From: Pseudomonadota bacterium | GTDB taxonomy: Bacteria; Pseudomonadota; Gammaproteobacteria; Burkholderiales; Burkholderiaceae_C | Direction of reading: 5' to 3' | DNA: 10,371 nt | NCBI GenBank assembly: GCA_023436025.1 | Contig: JAEZKX010000143.1 | Span: forward strand, 1 to 10,371 | Shown here: positions 1-6,731 of the stretch, piece by piece | Position numbering within the stretch: the first letter of the stretch is position 1 | How the letters are laid out: each line of letters starts with the position of its first letter | Made by a program: the position numbers and the translations under genes | Notes under the pieces: generated by a model | What the model was told of the DNA's origin: nothing | Seen by the model: only the letters and a program-made list of their open reading frames with translations | Database searches by the model: none

Positions 1-131
1 CTCGGCGATGCCCGCCTTGTCGGCGCCGTCCTCCGGCAGCTCGCCGGCGCGCGCGAGCAGCGACGCGAAATCGTCGGCCGGCGCGCCCTCGTGCAGCAGG
101 TCCACCAGCTCGCACAGGAACGCCGCGCCGG
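1..131 (-). repeat. Direct repeat copy 2 (inside the GAF gene)
   Basis: This segment matches 922-1052 at 130 of 131 positions. The one mismatch is A at 120 against T at 1041. The match runs to the left edge, so its full length is unknown. The offset is 921 bp, exactly 307 codons, so both copies are read in the same frame of the GAF gene. The mismatch changes Ile13 in copy 1 to Phe320 in copy 2. Identity stops abruptly after 131/1052. Confidence 0.95.
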
Positions 132-1077
132 TGCCCGCGTAGCCCGCGGCCGTCGCCTGCGCCGTCACCTGCGCCGCCGGATCGAGCACCGCCACGCTGC
201 CGCCCAGCAGCTCGGCGATCGCCTGGCACAGGTCGGCCAGCGAGGCGCCGCGCGCGAGCAGCGAGGTCAGCTGCTCGTGCGCCTCCGCTGCACGCTGGAC
301 GCTGCGTGCCTGGCGTTCCAGTTCTGCCCGCGCCGCCTCCGCGCTGACCAGGGCCGCCTTGGCCTGCTCGAAGGCCATCGCGTTCTTCAGCGCCACCGCG
401 GCGTGCGTCGCCAGCGTGCTGAGGATGGAGATGCTCTGCGCGGTATGCGTGCGGTGGTAGCGGTCGGCCACGAACAGCAGGCCGATCACCTCGTCCTCCC
501 ACAGCAGCGGCACGCCGGCCACCGCGGTGATGCCTTCGGCGCGGAAGGTCTCGTCCAGCGTCTCGTCGTGCGGGAAACGGCGGTCGTGCAGGTAGTCGGG
601 CGTGGTGAAGGGCAGGCGCGTGTCCACCACCATGCTGACGATGCCGAGGTTGCGCGCCGCCACCATGTGGCCCGTGCCCTGCGCCAGCTGGCCGTCGGCG
701 GCCACGACGTGGAAGGCGCCCAGCGCCGCGTCGTAGGTGGACAGCCACGCCAGCTGCGAACCAAGCAGCTTGCGCGAGCGCGACACCACGGCGTGCAGCA
801 GCTCGTCGAGGTTGAGGCGGCTCGACAGGTCGCGCGCCGAATCGATCACCGCCAGCATGCCGCCTTCGCGCTGCTGCCACAGGTCCAGCCGGTTGCGCAC
901 CGCCATGCCCATGCGGATGCGCTCGGCGATGCCCGCCTTGTCGGCGCCGTCCTCCGGCAGCTCGCCGGCGCGCGCGAGCAGCGACGCGAAATCGTCGGCC
1001 GGCGCGCCCTCGTGCAGCAGGTCCACCAGCTCGCACAGGATCGCCGCGCCGGCGTCGGCCTCGACCGTGGCACTCAT
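1..1077 (-). CDS. GAF-domain regulator, probable PucR/CdaR type (partial, 3' end outside window)
   Basis: This is an open frame of 359 codons from ATG at 1077 to the left edge with no stop, so the C-terminus is missing. AAGGAG at 1087-1092, 9 nt upstream, supports the start. Residues about 55-85 form a helical lead-in (ERIRMGMAVRNRLDLWQQRE). Residues about 85-232 look like a GAF domain (DLSSRLNLDELLHAVVSRSR, then VAGVPLLWEDEVIGLLFVAD and TLATHAAVALKNA). A coiled-coil-like helix follows at about 235-270, and then the start of a second sensor segment (LLARGASLADLCQAIAELLG, about 273-292). This order is typical of GAF proteins ending in a PucR-type helix-turn-helix, but that domain lies outside the window, so DNA binding is inferred. 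At residue 316 the expected sequence is interrupted: residues 316-359 repeat residues 9-52 almost exactly. The gene is divergent from the SDR-BKACE pair, as local catabolic regulators often are. Confidence 0.8.
   Translation of the reverse strand, partial: MSATVEADAGAAILCELVDLLHEGAPADDFASLLARAGELPEDGADKAGIAERIRMGMAVRNRLDLWQQREGGMLAVIDSARDLSSRLNLDELLHAVVSRSRKLLGSQLAWLSTYDAALGAFHVVAADGQLAQGTGHMVAARNLGIVSMVVDTRLPFTTPDYLHDRRFPHDETLDETFRAEGITAVAGVPLLWEDEVIGLLFVADRYHRTHTAQSISILSTLATHAAVALKNAMAFEQAKAALVSAEAARAELERQARSVQRAAEAHEQLTSLLARGASLADLCQAIAELLGGSVAVLDPAAQVTAQATAAGYAGTGAAFLCELVDLLHEGAPADDFASLLARAGELPEDGADKAGIAE
922..1052 (-). repeat. Direct repeat copy 1 (N-terminus of the GAF gene)
   Basis: This is the partner of the repeat at 1-131 and encodes residues 9-52 of the GAF protein, between the start codon and the GAF domain. 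Sequence left of 922 (toward the gene's 3' end) continues as the normal GAF module. Whether the other copy continues the same way cannot be seen because the window ends. Confidence 0.95.
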
Positions 1078-1108
1078 GGCTTCTCGCTCCTTGTTGGCAT
1101 GCCCCCGA

Positions 1109-1131
1109 TTCGCGCCGAAAGCGGGCGCGAA
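1109..1131. promoter_or_regulatory. Perfect 8-bp inverted repeat, candidate operator
   Basis: TTCGCGCC at 1109-1116 and GGCGCGAA at 1124-1131 are perfect inverted repeats around a 7-nt spacer. The element lies 32-54 bp upstream of the GAF gene start, in the divergent control region. It could be a binding site for a dimeric regulator, possibly autoregulatory, or a hairpin in the GAF mRNA leader. No regulator can be assigned from the sequence. Confidence 0.4.
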
Positions 1132-1165
1132 CGCAACCGCGACTAGGGTTTCCACGCAGTTCCCG

Positions 1166-1197
1166 GTGCACACCGGCCCCCAGGGACCGATGTGCAC
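1166..1197. promoter_or_regulatory. GTGCACA-N18-TGTGCAC inverted repeat, candidate operator
   Basis: Perfect 7-bp arms lie at 1166-1172 and 1191-1197, 18 nt apart; each arm also contains the palindrome GTGCAC. The element ends 44 bp upstream of the SDR ATG, a suitable place for an activator or repressor of the SDR-BKACE operon. No convincing -35/-10 pair was found near it. The regulator is unknown; the divergent GAF protein is the obvious candidate. Confidence 0.4.
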
Positions 1198-1241
1198 GCC
1201 GCACATGTCTTTCCGCGCCAGGGTCCGCGACAGTGCGACGC

Positions 1242-2033
1242 ATGGCCCTCCTCGATTCCCTGCGTCCCCCACCCGGCCTGCGCGTGCTGGTCACCGCCGG
1301 CGCCAGCGGCCTGGGCGCGGCGATCGCCCGGGCCTTCGCCGAAGCCGGGGCGCAGGTGCATGTGTGCGATGTCGACCGCGCGGCGCTCGACCGGCTCGCC
1401 AGCGACCATCCCGGCATCACCGCCAGCATGGCCGACGTCGCCATCGAGCGGGAGGTCGACCTGGTGTTCGACGACGTGCTGGGCACGCTGGGCGGGCTGG
1501 ACGTGCTGGTCAGCAACGCCGGCATCGCCGGCCCCACCGGCGCCATCGAGACGCTGGATGCGAGCCACTGGGAGCGCACGATGGCGGTGAACCTCCACAG
1601 CCAGTTCCTGTTCGCGCGGCGCGCCGTTCCCCTGCTGAAGCGGTCGCAGGCCAACCCCTGCCTGATCGCCATGAGCTCGGTGGCCGGCCGCCTGGGCTAT
1701 GCCTTCCGCACGCCCTACGCCGCCACCAAGTGGGCCATCGTCGGCCTGGTCAAGTCGCTGGCCATCGAGTTCGGGCCGTTCGGCGTGCGCGCCAACGCCA
1801 TCCTGCCGGGCACGGTGGAGGGTGCGCGCATGGACGGCGTGATCGCCGCGCGTGCCGCGGCGCTGGGCATCGGCGTGGAGGAGATGCGCGCCGACTACCT
1901 GCGCAAGATCTCCCTGCGCCGCATGGTCAGCGCCGACGACGTGGCGGCGATGGCGCTGTACCTCTGCTCGCCGGCCGCCCGCAACGTGACCGGCCAGGCG
2001 GTCAGCGTCGACGGCAACCTCGAGTACCTCTGA
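1242..2033 (+). CDS. Short-chain dehydrogenase/reductase (SDR), classical type
   Basis: Predicted cytoplasmic NAD(P)-dependent oxidoreductase of 263 aa, the usual size for classical SDRs. Visible motifs are the Rossmann glycine motif TAGASGLG (18-25), the acidic Asp43 after beta-2 (VCDVD), which favours NAD(H) over NADP(H), and SNAGIAG (91-97). The catalytic set is Asn117, Ser146, Tyr159 and Lys163 (YAATK). The C-terminus ends VTGQAVSVDGN-LEYL, the usual family ending. The substrate cannot be deduced. The start is uncertain: ATG 1242 has no strong ribosome binding site, while an in-frame GTG at 1233, three codons earlier, lies 9 nt after CCAGGG (1218-1223) and would give 266 aa. The BKACE gene begins 10 nt after the stop, so the two are almost certainly co-transcribed. 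The likely role, oxidation of a hydroxy-acid to the keto-acid used by BKACE, is inference from this coupling. Confidence 0.93.
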   Translation: MALLDSLRPPPGLRVLVTAGASGLGAAIARAFAEAGAQVHVCDVDRAALDRLASDHPGITASMADVAIEREVDLVFDDVLGTLGGLDVLVSNAGIAGPTGAIETLDASHWERTMAVNLHSQFLFARRAVPLLKRSQANPCLIAMSSVAGRLGYAFRTPYAATKWAIVGLVKSLAIEFGPFGVRANAILPGTVEGARMDGVIAARAAALGIGVEEMRADYLRKISLRRMVSADDVAAMALYLCSPAARNVTGQAVSVDGNLEYL

Positions 2034-2043
2034 GGGGCTCCCG

Positions 2044-2979
2044 GTGCAACAGGACCAGGTCATCATCAGCTGCGCCGTCACGGGCTCGGTGCACACGCCC
2101 TCCATGTCGCCCTACCTCCCGCTGACGCCCGAGGACATCGCACGGCAGGCGATCGAGGCGGCCGAAGCCGGCGCGGCCATCCTGCACCTGCACGCGCGCG
2201 ACCCGGCCGACGGCCGCCCCACGCCCGACCCGGAGGTCTTCGACCGCTTCGTGCCGCGCATCCGCGCCGCCACCGACGCAGTGATCAACATCACCACCGG
2301 CGGCAGCACCCGCATGACGCTGGACGAGCGCCTGGCCTACCCGCTGCAGCTCAAGCCCGAGATGTGCTCGCTGAACATGGGCTCGATGAACTTCTCCATC
2401 CACCCGGTGGCGCGCAAGATCCGGCAGTGGCAGCACGACTGGGAGCAGCCCTACGTGGAAGGCATGGAGGACCTGATCTTCCGCAACACCTTCCGCGACA
2501 TCAAGCGCATCCTGCGGGTGCTGGGCGAAGAGTGCGGCACGCGCTTCGAGTTCGAGTGCTACGACCTCGGCCACCTCTACAACCTGGCGCACTTCGTCGA
2601 CGAGGGCCTGATCCGCGGACCGCTGTTCATCCAGAGCATCTACGGCATCCTGGGCGGCATGGGCCCGGATCCGGAGAACCTGGTGACCATGCGCACCACG
2701 GCCGACCGGCTGTTCGGCCGGGCCAACTACCGCTTCTCGGTGCTGGGCGCCGGGCGCCACCAGATGCCGCTGCTGGCCATGGCCGCCGTGATGGGCGGCA
2801 ACGTCCGCGTCGGCCTGGAGGACAGCCTTTACCTGGGCCGGGGCCAGCTCGCGACATCGTGCGCCGAGCAGGTGCGCAAGATCCGCCGCATCCTGGAGGA
2901 GCTCTCGCTGGAGATCGCCACGCCGGCGCAGGCGCGCGCGATGCTGCAGCTCAAGGGCAGCGCGGCCGTCGGGCACTGA
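2044..2979 (+). CDS. BKACE family enzyme (3-keto-5-aminohexanoate cleavage enzyme family, DUF849)
   Basis: Members of this family are metal-dependent enzymes that cleave a beta-keto acid with acetyl-CoA, giving acetoacetate and a new acyl-CoA. The protein has 311 aa. Start is GTG 2044, preceded by GAGGGG (2032-2037) at 6 nt. The family core is clear: ISCAVTGSVHTPSMSPYLPL near the N-terminus, the metal-binding HLHAR with His48 and His50, NITTGG (82-87), SLNMGSMNFS (109-118), and RVGLEDSLYLGRG with Glu259 as probable third metal ligand. Compared with the roughly 275-300 aa common in the family (from memory), it seems to carry extra residues after SMNFS (about 119-160, Trp- and charge-rich, ending RDIKRIL). 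This could shape the substrate pocket. BKACE substrate range is wide, including carnitine-derived and amino-keto acids, so the substrate is not assigned. It is translationally close to the SDR, which probably supplies its keto-acid. Confidence 0.93.
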   Translation: MQQDQVIISCAVTGSVHTPSMSPYLPLTPEDIARQAIEAAEAGAAILHLHARDPADGRPTPDPEVFDRFVPRIRAATDAVINITTGGSTRMTLDERLAYPLQLKPEMCSLNMGSMNFSIHPVARKIRQWQHDWEQPYVEGMEDLIFRNTFRDIKRILRVLGEECGTRFEFECYDLGHLYNLAHFVDEGLIRGPLFIQSIYGILGGMGPDPENLVTMRTTADRLFGRANYRFSVLGAGRHQMPLLAMAAVMGGNVRVGLEDSLYLGRGQLATSCAEQVRKIRRILEELSLEIATPAQARAMLQLKGSAAVGH

Positions 2980-3010
2980 GGGTCGTTGGCGGCCCGGGGC
3001 GCCGGCGCGA

Positions 3011-3022
3011 AGCCGTACGGCT
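3011..3022. promoter_or_regulatory. Perfect 12-bp palindrome in the 181-bp gap before the esterases
   Basis: AGCCGTACGGCT is fully self-complementary. It lies 32 bp after the BKACE stop and 138 bp before the tannase-family gene, in the longest gene-free stretch of the window (2980-3160). It may be an operator for the esterase pair or part of a BKACE mRNA 3' structure. The rest of the gap shows an RBS-like GAGGAG with no ORF attached (about 3023-3028), a weak promoter-like TTGCCG-N16-CAGACT (3070-3097), and a small hairpin CCAGA/TCTGG (3091-3106). Confidence 0.3.
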
Positions 3023-3069
3023 GAGGAGCACACACACGGGAGCGCCGCGTCCGATGTGGGCGGCTGACA

Positions 3070-3097
3070 TTGCCGGCGCCCGGCACGCCGCCAGACT
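3070..3097 (+). promoter_or_regulatory. Weak sigma-70-like promoter candidate for the esterase pair
   Basis: TTGCCG (3070-3075) and CAGACT (3092-3097) are separated by 16 bp and match the consensus at 4 of 6 and 3 of 6 positions. The 181-bp gap after BKACE makes an independent promoter plausible, but the match is poor and read-through from the SDR promoter is equally possible. Confidence 0.2.
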
Positions 3098-3160
3098 GCT
3101 TTCTGGCCAGCGCGTCATTGCGCCGGCACCCTGCGCAGCAAGAACACCACAGGAGACAAC

Positions 3161-4885
3161 ATGCGAGAAGCGAAAGCAGCCCGGGGCGGGATGCCCTGGA
3201 TCACCGCGGCCGTGGCCCTGCTGGCCTCCTGCGGCGGCGGCAGCAGCAACGACCCCATCGCCGAAGTTCCAGCCCCACCCGCGCCACCGGTGCAACGCGC
3301 CTGCGCCGACCTGGCCGGACTGGGCATCCCGGCCTCCGAGATCGGCCTGCCCACCAACGGCGGCACCGTCACCTCGGCGGTGGTGGTGGCGGCCGCCGGC
3401 AGCGGCGCCAACCTCGTGCCGGAACACTGCCTGGTCGACGTCCGGCTGGCGCCGGTGAACCCCGCCTCCACGCCCATCCTGCTGCGCGTCGCGCTGCCCG
3501 CCACCTGGAACGGCAAGGCCCTGATGTTCGGCGGCGGCGGCTTCGACGGCAGCATCCCGGCCATCACCGGCAACGTGCCGGCCGGGCCGGCCGACCAGCC
3601 GCGGCCCATCGCGCGCGGCTACGCCACCTTCGCCAGCGACTCCGGCCACCAGGCCAACGAATACGGCTCGCAGGACGGCCGCTGGGGGCTGGACGACGAA
3701 GCGGTCGACAACTTCGGCGGCAACGCGTTGAAGAAGACGCGCGACGCGGCGATGTTCGTGATCCGCCAGCGCTACGGCGTGGCGCCCACGCGTGCGTACT
3801 TCGCCGGTGGCTCCACCGGGGGGCGCGAGGCGCTGGCCTCCATCCAGCGCTGGCCGGCCGACTGGGACGGCGCCATCGCCTGGTACCCGGCATGGAACGA
3901 CATCGCCGCGCTGCTGGGCGGCCACCGCGCCAGCCGCGCGCTGGCGCAGCCCGGCGCCTACCTCAACCAGGCCGAGCGCGTGCCGCTCTACAACGCGGCG
4001 CTGGAGGCCTGCGACGGCATGGACGGCGTGGTCGACGGCCTGATCAGCAACCAGGACGCCTGCAACGCCGACTTCGACCCGGCCATCGCGCGCGTGGGCG
4101 GCCGGCCGCTGCGCTGCGCCGGCGGCGCCGACACCGGCGACGACTGCCTGTCGGATGCGCAACTCGCCGCCGTGAAGGCGATGAACCAGGCGACCCGCTT
4201 CAACTTCGCGCTGGCCAGCGGCGAGACCGAATACCCCGGCTACAACATGTGGGGCGCCGACCTGGGCATGCCCACGCCCTCGCCGGTGCAGCCGACGGTG
4301 ACCTTCCTGGCCCTGGGTACGACAGCGCCCGCCAACCCGATGCCGCGCACCGCGCCCTACGTCAGCGTGCTGGTGGACCAGTGGATCAAGTACTCGGTGA
4401 CGCGCAACCCCGGCTTCGATTCGCTGACGCTGGACCCGGAGAACCCCGGCCCCTACGCCGGGCGCATCAGCGAGCTGAGCAAGCTGCTGGACACCAAGAC
4501 CGACCTGTCCGCCTTCAAGGCGCGCGGCGGCAAGCTGCTGCTGGCCCACGGCCTGGCCGACGCGCTGGTCAGCAGCCGCGCGACGCAGGAGTACTACCGC
4601 CGGCTGGAAGCGCAGTTCGGCGCCGCCGGCGTGCAGGACTTCGTGCGCTACTACGAGGTGGCGGGCTACGGCCATGCCGTGAGCTCGGTCTTCAACGCCA
4701 CCTGGGATTCGCTGAGCGCACTGGAACGCTGGGTGGAAGGCGGCAGCGCGCCCAGCGGCCAGGTGACCACCGACACGGTGGGCATCCCCGGCCGCACCCG
4801 CCCGCTGTGCGACTACCCGCGCTGGCCGCGCTACAACGGCAGCGGCGACGTCAACGCCGCCTCTTCCTTCACCTGCGTCTTCTGA
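3161..4885 (+). CDS. Tannase/feruloyl esterase family lipoprotein, lacking the CS-D-HC cysteines
   Basis: Predicted secreted ester hydrolase of 574 aa. ATG 3161 follows AGGAGA (3151-3156) at 4 nt. The N-terminus is a lipoprotein signal: basic residues, a hydrophobic stretch, then LASC with Cys24 as lipidation site, followed by GGGSS and a Pro-rich linker. Glycine at +2 predicts outer-membrane sorting. The family core shows nucleophile Ser218 in YFAGGSTGGREAL, a calcium-binding-like loop CDGMDGVVDGLI (284-295; Asp285, 288, 292), Asp467 in LLLAHGLADALVSS, and His505 in AGYGHAVS. The C-terminal RPLCDYPRWPRYNGSGD and a final Cys pair are also typical. In the family, a cysteine before the serine and one after the histidine normally form a disulfide joining the triad; here they are Gly217 and Ala506. 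Substrate is unknown; tannin, hydroxycinnamate and terephthalate-type esters are known for relatives. The next esterase begins 13 nt after the stop. Confidence 0.93.
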   Translation: MREAKAARGGMPWITAAVALLASCGGGSSNDPIAEVPAPPAPPVQRACADLAGLGIPASEIGLPTNGGTVTSAVVVAAAGSGANLVPEHCLVDVRLAPVNPASTPILLRVALPATWNGKALMFGGGGFDGSIPAITGNVPAGPADQPRPIARGYATFASDSGHQANEYGSQDGRWGLDDEAVDNFGGNALKKTRDAAMFVIRQRYGVAPTRAYFAGGSTGGREALASIQRWPADWDGAIAWYPAWNDIAALLGGHRASRALAQPGAYLNQAERVPLYNAALEACDGMDGVVDGLISNQDACNADFDPAIARVGGRPLRCAGGADTGDDCLSDAQLAAVKAMNQATRFNFALASGETEYPGYNMWGADLGMPTPSPVQPTVTFLALGTTAPANPMPRTAPYVSVLVDQWIKYSVTRNPGFDSLTLDPENPGPYAGRISELSKLLDTKTDLSAFKARGGKLLLAHGLADALVSSRATQEYYRRLEAQFGAAGVQDFVRYYEVAGYGHAVSSVFNATWDSLSALERWVEGGSAPSGQVTTDTVGIPGRTRPLCDYPRWPRYNGSGDVNAASSFTCVF

Positions 4886-4898
4886 GGCAGTCATTGCC

Positions 4899-6692
4899 AT
4901 GAACCTCTTCGCGATGGCGAAGGCGGCGCTGGCCGCCCTGGTGGTCCTGCAGGTCGCCGGCTGCGGCGGCGGTGGCGGCAGTCCGGATCCGTTCCCGGTC
5001 GGCGGCAGCGCGCCGCCCCCACCGCCGCCGGTGGCGGAAACGCCGGCGCTGCAGCGCGCGACGCGTTTCGGCCCGATGCTCGGCAGCGACGACAGCGCGA
5101 GCACCGGCACCTACAGCTGGAAAGGCATCCCCTTCGCCCGGCCGCCAGTGGGCGCGCTGCGCTGGATGCCGCCGGTCGACCCGGAACCGTGGACCGAAGC
5201 GCGCTCCGCGCGGGACTTCGCACCAGCCTGCGTGCAATCCGGGCGGCTCTACGGGCCCGGCCGAAACAACCGCTACGACGCCACCATCGGCGCCGCGCTG
5301 GGCACCACCGTGGGCTCGGAGGACTGCCTCTACCTCAACGTCTGGGCGCCGGCGGCGGCCGCCACCTCGCCGCGGCCGGTCATCGTGTTCGTGCACGGTG
5401 GCAGCAACATCACCGGCTACACCGCCGACCCGCTGTACGACGGCGCGGCGCTGGCCCGCACCGCCGATGCGGTGGTGGTGACGGTGAACTACCGCCTGGG
5501 CATCTTCGGCTTCTTCAACGCGGCGGCGCTGAAGACCGGCGACCCGCTGGTCGACTCCGGCAACTTCGCCATGCTGGACCTGATCCAGGCACTGAAGTTC
5601 GTGCAGTCCGACATCGCGGCCTTCGGCGGCAACCCCGCCAACGTCACGCTGATGGGCCAGTCGGCCGGCGCGGTCAACGTGCTGGCGCTGCAGGTCTCGC
5701 CGGTGGTGCGCGGCACCACGCCGCAGCTGTTCCACCGGCTGGTCGAACTCAGTGGCGGCATCTCCACGCCGAACACGGTGGCACCAGGCGTGATCGCCAC
5801 CATCTACCCGGTGGCCCTGTGGGCGCAGCAGAGCGACGCCCTGCTGCAGCGCGCCCTGGTGGGCGACGGCACGGTGGCCAACCTGGGCGCGGCGCCGGCC
5901 TACCTCGCCGGCCGCAGCAAGGCGCAGATCGCCGACTACCTGCGCGGCAAGGCGCCCGACCAGCTGCTGGACATCGTGCGCACGCAGCTGCCGGCCCTGG
6001 GCCTGGCCAACTCCAATCCGCTGGCCGACGGCCAGGTCCTGCCGCTGGACCCCATCATGGAGATCCGCGCCGGCCGCTACCTGAAGGTGCCGGTGCTGGC
6101 CGGCATCACGCGCGACGAGACCAAGCTGTTTCCCAGCCTGTTCACGCTGATGGGCATTCCCAGCGCGCGCATCCCGACCGACGCACAGGTGTTCGACCTG
6201 GCCTTCCACTACGACCCGGAAACGGCGCCGGCAACCACGCTGCAGGCCTGGATCCCGGCGCAGTACCTGCCGGTGGCCACCCCGGGCACCGGCTTCAACG
6301 CCTGGGCCGACATCCTCAACCAGTTCTGGTTCATCGCCGGGCGCGACGACCTGCTCAATTCGCTGCGGATGCAGCAGTCGCAGGTGTGGCACTACCGCTT
6401 CGACTGGGACGAGATGCCGGCGCCCTTCAACGACATCTTCGGCGCCGCCCACGCCTTCGACCTGCCCTTCCTGTTCGGCAACTTCGGCCCTTCGCTGTAT
6501 GCGAACTTCACCAACACGCAGGCCAACAAGCCGGGGCGCGAGGCGCTGTCCAGCGCGATGATGAAGAGCCTGGGCGCCTTCGCGCGCAGCGGCGACCCCA
6601 ACCACGCTGGACTGGGCGTGCGCTGGAATCCGTGGCCGGCCAGGCTGGTGTTCGACGCCGACGCCACCGCGGCGCGCATCACGTCGCAGTGA
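4899..6692 (+). CDS. Carboxylesterase type B family lipoprotein
   Basis: Predicted surface or periplasmic serine esterase of 597 aa, long because of a leader and linker. The N-terminus is a lipoprotein signal ending VAGC (Cys22), followed by a poly-Gly tether and a proline run (APPPPPPV, about 42-49). Glycine at +2 predicts outer-membrane retention. Family hallmarks are GTYSWKGIPFARPPVGALRW near the N-terminus, EDCLYLNVW, the oxyanion-hole HGGS (166-169), nucleophile Ser255 in MGQSAGAVNV, Glu407 in GITRDETKLF as probable triad acid, and His518 in GAAHAFDLPFLFG. All three catalytic residues are present, so it should be active. It starts 13 nt after the tannase-family stop with only a GAGG near 4884-4887, so it is probably translated from the same mRNA. 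Carboxylesterases act on many aliphatic and aromatic esters; the true substrate is not inferable. Confidence 0.95.
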   Translation: MNLFAMAKAALAALVVLQVAGCGGGGGSPDPFPVGGSAPPPPPPVAETPALQRATRFGPMLGSDDSASTGTYSWKGIPFARPPVGALRWMPPVDPEPWTEARSARDFAPACVQSGRLYGPGRNNRYDATIGAALGTTVGSEDCLYLNVWAPAAAATSPRPVIVFVHGGSNITGYTADPLYDGAALARTADAVVVTVNYRLGIFGFFNAAALKTGDPLVDSGNFAMLDLIQALKFVQSDIAAFGGNPANVTLMGQSAGAVNVLALQVSPVVRGTTPQLFHRLVELSGGISTPNTVAPGVIATIYPVALWAQQSDALLQRALVGDGTVANLGAAPAYLAGRSKAQIADYLRGKAPDQLLDIVRTQLPALGLANSNPLADGQVLPLDPIMEIRAGRYLKVPVLAGITRDETKLFPSLFTLMGIPSARIPTDAQVFDLAFHYDPETAPATTLQAWIPAQYLPVATPGTGFNAWADILNQFWFIAGRDDLLNSLRMQQSQVWHYRFDWDEMPAPFNDIFGAAHAFDLPFLFGNFGPSLYANFTNTQANKPGREALSSAMMKSLGAFARSGDPNHAGLGVRWNPWPARLVFDADATAARITSQ

Positions 6693-6705
6693 GCGCCGCA
6701 GCAGC

Positions 6706-6726
6706 GCGCCGGCCGCGGGCCGGCGC
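6706..6726. terminator. Perfect 9-bp GC hairpin between convergent esterase genes
   Basis: GCGCCGGCC (6706-6714) and GGCCGGCGC (6718-6726) pair perfectly around a 3-nt loop, within the 39-bp gap between two convergent genes. Being symmetric, it could end transcription from both sides. No T-run follows on either strand, so classical intrinsic termination is not assured. Confidence 0.5.
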
Positions 6727-6731
6727 CACGT

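Noticed and set aside
91..1146. A 351-codon open frame on the plus strand opposite the GAF gene
   Set aside because: Its peptide is Arg/His/Gln-rich without domain features, while the minus-strand frame gives a coherent GAF domain. It also crosses the repeat only as a shadow.
2364..3458. A 364-codon plus-strand frame spanning the gap between BKACE and the tannase-family gene
   Set aside because: Pro/Arg/Gly-rich shadow of both flanking genes; the part in the gap has no start or ribosome binding site of its own that I can support.
2951..5110. A 719-codon open frame on the minus strand, antisense to the tannase-family gene
   Set aside because: Its peptide is a low-complexity Ala/Arg/Gly/Val/His-rich sequence typical of the antisense of GC-rich coding DNA, and the plus strand encodes a clear enzyme with all family motifs.
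4869..6605. A 578-codon open frame on the minus strand, antisense to the type B carboxylesterase gene
   Set aside because: Arg/Val/Gln-rich shadow with no recognisable domain; the plus strand encodes the esterase.
3161..6692. The two plus-strand esterases as a recent duplication
   Set aside because: They share only lipoprotein-type leaders. The nucleophile motifs (GGSTGG against GQSAG), the oxyanion-hole motif and the overall domain sequences belong to different families.
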